Both the position numbers and the translations under genes were made by a program. 64,000 nucleotides of DNA from an uncultured Bacteroidales bacterium (lineage in GTDB: Bacteria; Bacteroidota; Bacteroidia; Bacteroidales; UBA932): the NCBI GenBank assembly GCA_946402945.1, contig CAMIYB010000002.1, forward strand, positions 40,415 through 104,414, given 5' to 3'. Positions 16,736 through 24,490 of the stretch are shown in pieces. The notes under the pieces were generated by a model. That model made no database searches, was not told the DNA's origin, and saw only the letters and a program-made list of their open reading frames with translations. The stretch's first letter is position 1. Each line of letters opens with the position of its first letter.

Positions 16736-17319
16736 AGGATGATAATGACGGCGGCCTCGGAGACGAAGTCGCTGTCTTCATAGTAAAAATGGCGGTCCAG
16801 GACGGGGAAGGACTGGGGGTCGAAACGGTTGGTGATGCGGATTTCGGAAGTGCGGCCGTCACCCCAGGAAAGGACGAGGGGTTCGTCGGTAAGTTCCGCA
16901 CGGCCGTCGAGGGGGCCGAAAAGGAGGTTGTTGGACGGGGCGACCAGGCTGAGCGACAGGTCCTGCCCCGGCGAGAGGGCCACGCCCCGCGGCCCGACGG
17001 CGGAGATGGGGGCAAAAGTCGTGGCAGCAGAGACGGACGTGCTCGGCCCGACGGCGGAGATGGGGGCAAGAAGGGCCCCGGCCTTGGAGACGGGGTCGAG
17101 CGTGACGGCCCGGCCGCGGAACGTGGCGACGATCTTGTCGAGGGACAAGGCTCCTTCCGAGGCGGGGTCGAGCAGATTATCCCCGGCGGCATTCTGGACG
17201 GCGATATTGACCTCGATGGGGAGGGGGAAATCCCCCTCGTCCATCGGATCCTGCACAGAGCAACTGACGGCCGCAAGGGCGACCGTCAGCAGCAATGCAA
17301 TATGCCAAGCTCGTTTCAC
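16732..17319 (-). CDS. Predicted lipoprotein of unknown function
   Basis: GTG start VKRAWHIALLLTVALAAVSCSVQDPMDEGD gives a lipobox signal; internal 54-bp in-frame repeat (APISAVGP twice). Confidence 0.65.
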   Translation of the reverse strand: MKRAWHIALLLTVALAAVSCSVQDPMDEGDFPLPIEVNIAVQNAAGDNLLDPASEGALSLDKIVATFRGRAVTLDPVSKAGALLAPISAVGPSTSVSAATTFAPISAVGPRGVALSPGQDLSLSLVAPSNNLLFGPLDGRAELTDEPLVLSWGDGRTSEIRITNRFDPQSFPVLDRHFYYEDSDFVSEAAVIIIL

Positions 17320-17397
17320 TGTCTGGGAATATAGATGCAATTCGGGAGCGATTCGTTGCACTGCATGATTTTTTTTGTAACTTTATCGCAACAAAAA

Positions 17398-17595
17398 ATG
17401 CAAACTATGATCGCTTCCATCCTCTACATCGCCGGCGTTGTCCTGGCGATTCTCGCCATCATCGACATCTGCAAAAAGCCCATCTCGATCGTCGGCAAGA
17501 TCATCACCTCGGTCATCGTGCTCTGCACCAGTTGGCTCGGACTCCTGGTGTACTATCTGTACGCCAAGGACCACCTGACCGAGTGGTTCAAGTAG
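17398..17595 (+). CDS. Small two-TM membrane protein
   Basis: MQTMIASILYIAGVVLAILAIIDICKKPISIVGKIITSVIVLCTSWLGLLVYYLYAKDHLTEWFK; two hydrophobic helices, possibly PLDc_N-like. Confidence 0.65.
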   Translation: MQTMIASILYIAGVVLAILAIIDICKKPISIVGKIITSVIVLCTSWLGLLVYYLYAKDHLTEWFK

Positions 17596-17596
17596 G

Positions 17597-19021
17597 CTAC
17601 TTGCGCACCAGCACGGCAAACTGACCGGGCGCGAGGGTGAGTTGCGCGGTCCCTTCAAGCAGGACCCCCGAGAACACATCCTCAAACGTGCCGTCCAGCG
17701 GCAGACTCAGCGTCACAGGCTCCGCCTCCAGATTGCGGAAAGGCTCCGCCACATCCGCGCCCTGGGGACGGTTGTCGTTGGCCTCACGGACTACTTCTTC
17801 CGCCGGGGCGGCAGCCGCCACGCCGAAATTGGCCACGGTGATGACCTGGTCTTTGTCGAGGGTACGGCTATAGGCGACGACACCTTCCGGCATATTCTCC
17901 AGCCAGGCCATCTTGCCGCCGCGCTCGCCGGCGTCAAGCGCGCGGTGAGCATGCTTGAGGGCGATCAGTTTCTTATAGAAGGCCGTCTGGGCATTGTCGG
18001 TCCAGTCGGTAATCGGGTCTTTTTCGAAGAAAGCCAGCCGGCGGTCCAGACCGATCTCCTGACCGGTATAGATCAGCGGCTGGGAGCCGGGCAGCGTGAA
18101 GCAGAGGACCGCGCAGGCATTGGCGGCGGCTCCTTCGCGCTCGAACTCCGTTCCCGCCCAGGAATTCTCATCGTGGTTGGAAGTGAAGGTCAGGCGGAAA
18201 GCCTCGGCCGGGAAACGGGCGGCGTCCCGGGCCACATAGTCCTGCAATTCGGTCACCGTCTTGGCGCCGCGTGCCAGGCCGTTGAGCAGATGGTGAAGCT
18301 CCCAGGCGTAGTTGCAGTCGAAGGTCACCGTAGGATCGGCCAGGTTGTCGCGCTCGGCCTCGGCCAGCAGATAGGCGTCGGGATAATCCGCATTCATCTT
18401 CGGGAGAATGCCGTACCAGAATTCGGCGGGCACTTCCCCGGCGGCATCGCAGCGGAAGCCGTCCACGCCCTTCTCGAGCCAGAAACGCATCGCCTCGTCC
18501 TGGGCAGCCCACACGGCCTCATTTTCGTAATTGAGGCTGCGGGTATCGGTCCAGTCATACTCCCAGATGGCATTGCCCAGGGAGTCCCGCTCGTAGAAAT
18601 CGGCGGGCTTCTCGTTCATCCAGCGATGGTCCGGGGCGGTCTGGTTGGCCACCCAGTCGAGAATCACCTTGAAACCGGCCTTGTGGGCGGCGGCGAGCAG
18701 GCTCTCGAAATCTTCCATGGTGCCGAACTCGGGGTTGACGGCCGTATAGTCGGAAATGGCATAATAGGAGCCGAGGGTACCCTTGCGGCCTTCGACGCCG
18801 ATCTGGTACATCGGCATGAGCCAAAGGACATCCACGCCGAGTTCCTTCAGGCGGGGCAACTGGGCCTCGACGCCCTTGAAAGTGCCTTCGGGCGAGAACT
18901 GACGGATATTCACCTCATAGAGGACGGCGTCATAAGTCCAGTCGGGATGAAGCGAGGCCGTCCGGGTGCAGGCGCCTGCCAGAAGCAGGGCCGCGGAAAG
19001 GAGAAGGAAAAACTTTTTCAT
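17597..19021 (-). CDS. GH13 alpha-amylase family lipoprotein
   Basis: Lipobox LLLAGAC; GH13 motifs VILDWVANQ, GFRCDAAGEVP, TFTSNHDENSW. Confidence 0.93.
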   Translation of the reverse strand: MKKFFLLLSAALLLAGACTRTASLHPDWTYDAVLYEVNIRQFSPEGTFKGVEAQLPRLKELGVDVLWLMPMYQIGVEGRKGTLGSYYAISDYTAVNPEFGTMEDFESLLAAAHKAGFKVILDWVANQTAPDHRWMNEKPADFYERDSLGNAIWEYDWTDTRSLNYENEAVWAAQDEAMRFWLEKGVDGFRCDAAGEVPAEFWYGILPKMNADYPDAYLLAEAERDNLADPTVTFDCNYAWELHHLLNGLARGAKTVTELQDYVARDAARFPAEAFRLTFTSNHDENSWAGTEFEREGAAANACAVLCFTLPGSQPLIYTGQEIGLDRRLAFFEKDPITDWTDNAQTAFYKKLIALKHAHRALDAGERGGKMAWLENMPEGVVAYSRTLDKDQVITVANFGVAAAAPAEEVVREANDNRPQGADVAEPFRNLEAEPVTLSLPLDGTFEDVFSGVLLEGTAQLTLAPGQFAVLVRK

Positions 19022-19026
19022 GGCGT

Positions 19027-21024
19027 TCAGAGTTTGAAAACGACGGAGGAACGACCCTCCAGCGAAAGGGAACCGTTGCTGACGGAGTATGTACCCAGGG
19101 AAGCGACCGGATGCGAGAGGTCATCTTCGAGGGGAATGGTCACGGCACCGGCAGATACATTGTGGACGACAAGCATCTTCTCCGACCCGGCGCTCATGTA
19201 CCAGGCGGCGATGCCGTTATAGGTGGAATTGTCCTCGTTCAGGAGGGCATGGCGCGACATGACGCCGCGGCCCAGGGCCGGATAGGCGTTGCGCAGCCGG
19301 GTAAAGTTACGATAGACGTTCAGCAGAGACGAGGCGTCGGCCCGCTGGGCCTCCACGGAAATCTCCGGGGTGAGCAGGTCATTCATGATATGACCGTCCA
19401 GACCGCCCTTGGCCGCCGTTCCGCTGCGGTCCCAGACGATGGGCTGGCGCACATATTCGTCGCGTCCGCCGTCATCGTAGTCCTTGCCCCAGTAGCCGAG
19501 TTCCTCACCCTGGTAGATGTAAGGCTCGCCGGAGGCGGTCAGGAGGATGGCCGCCGCCTGCTTCATCTTGTCCATGTCCCGGTTCAGGCGCGTGGCGGCA
19601 CGGGTCTCGTCGTGGTTGGTGAGTTTGGTCGCCGCGATGGCGTCGGAACGGTATCCTGCATACTGGTTGCGGTAGGACAGCAGGTCCTTGCACAGATAGC
19701 GGCCGGTCCTTTCGTTCAGGGCCCACACCAGGCGTTCCCAGAAGTCGAATTCGAAGCAGGCGGGTAGTCCCTTGTAATAGGGGGCCACCTTATCCGCGCT
19801 CATCCACACTTCACCGACCATATAGATATCGCTGTCGTGTGTTTTGCGGAAAGTGGTGTTGCAGCGGTCGTACCAGGCCTTCAGGAAGGTCGGGTTCTCG
19901 TCCGAGGTCTCGGAATGGTAGATGTGCTTGACGGCATCCAGGCGGAAGCCGTCCACGCCCATTTCTATCCATTTGTCGGCCGTTTCGGCCAGGGCGAGGA
20001 AGGGACCGGAAGAAGAAGCCGTCGCCAAGGGACCGTAATTCAGGTCCGGCATCCAGCCGCCGCCGAAAGCTCCATGGAACCAGGCCTTGGTCGGCTTGCC
20101 GAAGACAATGTCCTTCGCATCGTTGCTGACCAGTTGAAAGGGCTCTCCCAGCGTAATCATCTGCGCAGAGGCGCTGCCTCCCCACTTGGTTCCGGCGCTC
20201 CAGTCATCGCCCGTCGAAGTGCGCACCAGGCATCCCCAGTCGGAGTCGAAATCGATGGTCACGTGGTACTTGTCGCCACCGTCGGCGTAGAAACGGGCCT
20301 GCCGGCCATTGCCGAAATACAGGTAAAGGCTGATGGAAGTGTCCGTATTGAAAGGGTCGGCCGCGGCGGTCGTGGCGGTGGCGGTCAGTTTCTTGGTACC
20401 CCAGTCCAGGTCGAAACGGAGGAGCCCCTTGTAACCCAGGTCGCCGATGGTTGTCTCGTGCCATTCGCCCGCATTGTACTGGCCGGCGGGAACCATCGGG
20501 ATGCGGCCCATCGTCACGTCCACGTTGGGGTTCTCCGAGAAAATGTACCAGTCACGATAGCCCTCCACACCCCGCTTGGCCTTGTCGAACCAGGGATGGC
20601 CCTTGCCGGTGTGGTTCAGCACATAGTCGAGGTATATCTTGATGCCCCGGCGGTGCGCCTCATCCAGAAGCGTCTGGAAATCTCCCTCAGTGCCGAATTT
20701 GGGATTGAGGGCGGCGTAGTCGGTGACATCGTAGCCGTGGTAGGAGTCGCTCGGATGGACGGGCGAGAGCCAGAGGGCGCTCACCCCCATGTCCTCGAGG
20801 TAATCCAGGTGCTGCACAATGCCCCGGAAATCACCCACGCCGTCGCCGTTGCTGTCGGCGAAACTGTACACCTGCAGCTGGTAGGTAATGTGGCCCTCGC
20901 GGGCTTCCTGCTGCTCTTCCGGGATGACGACAGAACTGTCACCTTCCGCCTGGGGAAGGGGCTCCTGCCCGCAGGAGACGGCCGCCAGCAGCAGCGCCAG
21001 AAGTAGATATCGGACTGGTTTCAT
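19027..21024 (-). CDS. GH13 alpha-amylase lipoprotein (SusG-like role)
   Basis: Lipobox LLAAVSC; IYLDYVLNHTGKGHPWF, GVDGFRLDAVKHIYH, MVGEVW, LTNHDETR motifs. Confidence 0.94.
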   Translation of the reverse strand: MKPVRYLLLALLLAAVSCGQEPLPQAEGDSSVVIPEEQQEAREGHITYQLQVYSFADSNGDGVGDFRGIVQHLDYLEDMGVSALWLSPVHPSDSYHGYDVTDYAALNPKFGTEGDFQTLLDEAHRRGIKIYLDYVLNHTGKGHPWFDKAKRGVEGYRDWYIFSENPNVDVTMGRIPMVPAGQYNAGEWHETTIGDLGYKGLLRFDLDWGTKKLTATATTAAADPFNTDTSISLYLYFGNGRQARFYADGGDKYHVTIDFDSDWGCLVRTSTGDDWSAGTKWGGSASAQMITLGEPFQLVSNDAKDIVFGKPTKAWFHGAFGGGWMPDLNYGPLATASSSGPFLALAETADKWIEMGVDGFRLDAVKHIYHSETSDENPTFLKAWYDRCNTTFRKTHDSDIYMVGEVWMSADKVAPYYKGLPACFEFDFWERLVWALNERTGRYLCKDLLSYRNQYAGYRSDAIAATKLTNHDETRAATRLNRDMDKMKQAAAILLTASGEPYIYQGEELGYWGKDYDDGGRDEYVRQPIVWDRSGTAAKGGLDGHIMNDLLTPEISVEAQRADASSLLNVYRNFTRLRNAYPALGRGVMSRHALLNEDNSTYNGIAAWYMSAGSEKMLVVHNVSAGAVTIPLEDDLSHPVASLGTYSVSNGSLSLEGRSSVVFKL

Positions 21025-21035
21025 ATGCAGTTAAA

Positions 21036-21080
21036 GGAAAAAGAGGGACCGGAAAACCCGTACGTCTCCGGCCCCTCTCG
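21036..21080 (-). terminator. Intra-operon intrinsic terminator/attenuator
   Basis: Minus strand GAGGGGCCGGA-loop-TCCGGTCCCTC followed by TTTTTCC, between the SusE/F-like gene and the GH13 genes. Confidence 0.7.
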
Positions 21081-21095
21081 AAGGGTTAAGGATTA

Positions 21096-22700
21096 TTATT
21101 TCGCCGTGAAGGCAGCCTGGTACTTGGTAATACCGGTACCATCCCAGGTAATGGTGATCTTGATGGCGTATTTGCCCTTGGCAGCAAGACTGTAGTTACC
21201 GTCTGCCTCGCCAAGTTCAACACCCGTCACCTCAACCTCGCCAGGGCCCTTCCAGTCGCCGTCGCGACGGAACTTGAACTGGCCTTCGAGTTCGATTTCG
21301 GCAATATCATAAACATAGACACCGGCCTTGGTAGCGGCATTGGTCTGGTTAGACTCAGTGGCATTATAAACAGCCTTGGAGGCACCGGAAGGATCGCCCC
21401 AGCTGTTGAAGCCGCCGGACAGGCCCACCACGAAATCGGCAGGATTCAGGACCAGGTCGCCCGTACGGGTGAAGGCAGCCTTCACGTTTGAGACAGCCTG
21501 GCCATCCCAGTCAAAGGTAATCTTGATGTTGTAGACACCGTTGTTCTTCACCTTGACATTGTCGTCACCTTCGTGCTCCAGGTCACCGCTGATGGCAACA
21601 CCGCTGCCACCGATCCAGTCGCCCTTGACGCGCACCTTGAACTCGCCGGACAGCTCGACGCCGGTCAGGTCGAAGACGTAGGTACCGGTCTTTTCGGTAG
21701 CGTCGGTAACATTGGATTCGGCAGCGTTGTACGTACCTTTACATGTGCCCTTAGGATCACCCCAACCACTCTCGACGGCGCTGCCGGACAGACCCACGAC
21801 GAATTCGGCGGGATCCAGCACATAGTCGGCCGTACGGGTGGCGGTGTAGGTGAAGCTGTTGCTCACGCGGCCGCCGGCAAGTTTGTAGGTAAGGACGAGG
21901 TCATAGACGCCGCGCTCCGGGACATAGATATTGCCGGCATCGCCGTTGGCGGTACGCTGGCTGATCTTGGTCGGGTCATCGGCATCGATACCCAGCGAAG
22001 TCTCGGCCTTGACTTTGCCCTCGATGTCGAGGGTGATCTTCCAGGCGTCGGAATACACGAACTTGAACCAGTTGGCCGGGAAGAGCTTCACATCCTTGAA
22101 AACCCAGGAGATTTCTTCGGCGCTCACATTGTTCACGGAAGTCGGCTTCAGGCACTTCTTGGGGTTGACGTCATCCCAGGAATCGGTGATGGCACCGCGA
22201 TAGTACCAGCTCTCGATGGGAACTACGATGATCTGGGGATACTGGAGATCGTTGTTCTTGTTGAGGTCGAGCACGATGTGATACATACCGGCCTTGTCCA
22301 CCTTCATGGCGGGGGCACTCTCACCGATCTTCAGTTCGCCGCGATAGAAGGCGAAGGTCGGGTTCTCGGCATAGGCCTCAGAAGCGAGATCGGGGGTATA
22401 GGACTCCAGAATGGCGCTATAGCGGGTTTCCTTACCGGCCTCATAGAGCTTGAGCTCGAATTCCTTGTCGGCTTCCAGGACGATGTACTTCTCGTACATG
22501 CCGACGCGATAGGCTTTCTCCTTTTCGTTGGAGCCGGGGCCCATCTGGTATTTGCCGCTGAGGGTGGCGGAACCGGTAGCCGGACCGGCCACATAGAAAC
22601 CATCTTCCGTGATGGTGTCAAGATTGACGCCGCCGCCGTTCTGGCAGGAGGTCATCAACACGAGCACAAATGCGCTCAGAAGATAAAATAACTTTTTCAT
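21096..22700 (-). CDS. SusE/SusF-like outer-membrane starch-binding lipoprotein
   Basis: Lipobox LMTSC; two tandem similar modules (LDPAEFVVGLSG...WGDPKG.../LNPADFVVGLSGGFNSWGDPSG...); position in the locus. Confidence 0.85.
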   Translation of the reverse strand: MKKLFYLLSAFVLVLMTSCQNGGGVNLDTITEDGFYVAGPATGSATLSGKYQMGPGSNEKEKAYRVGMYEKYIVLEADKEFELKLYEAGKETRYSAILESYTPDLASEAYAENPTFAFYRGELKIGESAPAMKVDKAGMYHIVLDLNKNNDLQYPQIIVVPIESWYYRGAITDSWDDVNPKKCLKPTSVNNVSAEEISWVFKDVKLFPANWFKFVYSDAWKITLDIEGKVKAETSLGIDADDPTKISQRTANGDAGNIYVPERGVYDLVLTYKLAGGRVSNSFTYTATRTADYVLDPAEFVVGLSGSAVESGWGDPKGTCKGTYNAAESNVTDATEKTGTYVFDLTGVELSGEFKVRVKGDWIGGSGVAISGDLEHEGDDNVKVKNNGVYNIKITFDWDGQAVSNVKAAFTRTGDLVLNPADFVVGLSGGFNSWGDPSGASKAVYNATESNQTNAATKAGVYVYDIAEIELEGQFKFRRDGDWKGPGEVEVTGVELGEADGNYSLAAKGKYAIKITITWDGTGITKYQAAFTAK

Positions 22701-22753
22701 AAAAGTTGGATTAAATAAATTAAAACTGTATTTCTGTTAGATTTTAGTATCTC

Positions 22754-24475
22754 TTATTCGGGATAACCCGGGTTCTGTGTCCAGATGGACTTGCCGTTCT
22801 CATCCTTGAGGGCAGTCTCCAGCACAAGTTTCGGAATCGGGAACCACTTGCGGTACTCATCTTTGCCGGTGACATACTGCACATAGGTTTCCTTATTGTA
22901 CATGCCGAAGCGGATCAGGTCGCGGCGGCGCACATTCTCCCAGGCGAACTCGCGTCCGCGCTCGTCGAGGATGGCGGCCAGCTTCTCCTCGGTGCTGCCC
23001 GTCAGCAACTTGGCATAGGCTGCCTTGTAGGCTGCGACCGGGTCGGCGTCATAGGCGAAACTGCGGGCGAAAAGCTTCTGGAAGTCCGCACTTGTCTCCA
23101 GGGCGGAGGTGCCGGAGGCGCCGCGCAGGATGGCTTCCTCGCGCATCCACAGCACATCGGCGTAACGGAAGAGGACAAAGTCGTTCTCACAATACTTGTG
23201 GGTTCCGTCGGTCTCCACCTCATATTTGAAGAGACGGGCGCCGTCGTTCCATGTTGCCGCGTCCAGACTGGTGACATCGGCCGTGATGATGGCCGGCTGA
23301 TTATTCTCGTCCATCTGCATCGTCTTGCCGGCTGCATCATAGATGGGCCCGACGAACCAGCCCCACTGCTTCTCGTTCCTGGTACCGTTGCCCTCGTTGC
23401 CCGGGCCGCGCACGTCGGTCGCGGCGTAGCGCTCCAGGAAGGAAGGACGGGCGCAGAACCCGTTCCAGGGCTTTTCGACCAAGTTGTATGTATTCTGGTG
23501 GCAGTAATGCAGGGTGAGGAGGTTGATGCGGAGTTTGTTCATCATGCTGCCGTTCTCGCGGCTGTCCACGGAGGAACGGCCGTCCTCGACGATGACGAAG
23601 ATGTTCTCCTTGCTGTTCTCGTTCTTGATCTTAAAGTTGGTGAAGAAGTTATCCTCGATGGCGTAGGAACCGGATGAGATGATGTTGTCGCAGCAGCGGA
23701 CAACATTCTCATAGAAATCCTTCTCAGCGGTAATGGCCGTAGAAAAATCGTTCTTGAGGTCGATGTTCTCCGGGGTGCAGTCGAAGGAGGGCGCATTGAG
23801 ATAGAGTCGTGCCAGCAGGGCATAGGCAAAGCCCTGGGTCACGCGGCCGTAGTTGGCGGCGCGGTTGGCGTCGGTCACCTTGGGCATGTTGGGGGCATTG
23901 CGCTCCAGACAATCGACCAGCCGGCTCCAGACAATATTCGGCTCCGTCAGGGGCTCGGTCTTATCGACGAACTCCTCCAGGTAGGGAATGCGGCCGAAGC
24001 AGTCGAAAAGCAGGTAATAGTAGTAGCTGCGGAGCACTTCCAGCTCGGCGACATACTGCTTGTAGAGCTCTTCGCTCATGCCGGCCTTGCCGTCCTCGAT
24101 GGTCTTGAGGAGCTTATTGCAGAGAACGGCGCCGGAGATGGTACTGTTCCAGATGTTCCGGAAGGCGGTCGTCAGCGGCTCCCAGTTGTGGGTGTTGAGG
24201 TTGCGCCAGTAGTTTCCGTCGGCCCAGTGGTCGCCGGGGGTGCGGATCGGGCAGAGGCATTCGTCGGAAGTCAGGGAAGCCACGCCCCAGTAGCCCCAGT
24301 GGTCATGGACCCACTTTACGTCGGCGTAGGCCTGGCCCACGAGCAGGATGACATTATCTTCATTGGACATCATCTCTTCGGTGGTGAAGCCTCCATAGTT
24401 TTTCTCATCCAGCCACGCATCGCAGGAGGAGAGCGTCAAGACTGCCGCAGCAGCGATTGCAAATATCTTTTTCAT
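22754..24475 (-). CDS. RagB/SusD family lipoprotein
   Basis: MKKIFAIAAAAVLTLSSCDAWLDEKNYGGFTTEEMM; SusD-like domain text; next to SusC. Confidence 0.95.
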   Translation of the reverse strand: MKKIFAIAAAAVLTLSSCDAWLDEKNYGGFTTEEMMSNEDNVILLVGQAYADVKWVHDHWGYWGVASLTSDECLCPIRTPGDHWADGNYWRNLNTHNWEPLTTAFRNIWNSTISGAVLCNKLLKTIEDGKAGMSEELYKQYVAELEVLRSYYYYLLFDCFGRIPYLEEFVDKTEPLTEPNIVWSRLVDCLERNAPNMPKVTDANRAANYGRVTQGFAYALLARLYLNAPSFDCTPENIDLKNDFSTAITAEKDFYENVVRCCDNIISSGSYAIEDNFFTNFKIKNENSKENIFVIVEDGRSSVDSRENGSMMNKLRINLLTLHYCHQNTYNLVEKPWNGFCARPSFLERYAATDVRGPGNEGNGTRNEKQWGWFVGPIYDAAGKTMQMDENNQPAIITADVTSLDAATWNDGARLFKYEVETDGTHKYCENDFVLFRYADVLWMREEAILRGASGTSALETSADFQKLFARSFAYDADPVAAYKAAYAKLLTGSTEEKLAAILDERGREFAWENVRRRDLIRFGMYNKETYVQYVTGKDEYRKWFPIPKLVLETALKDENGKSIWTQNPGYPE

Positions 24476-24490
24476 AGCCGTATGTCCTTA

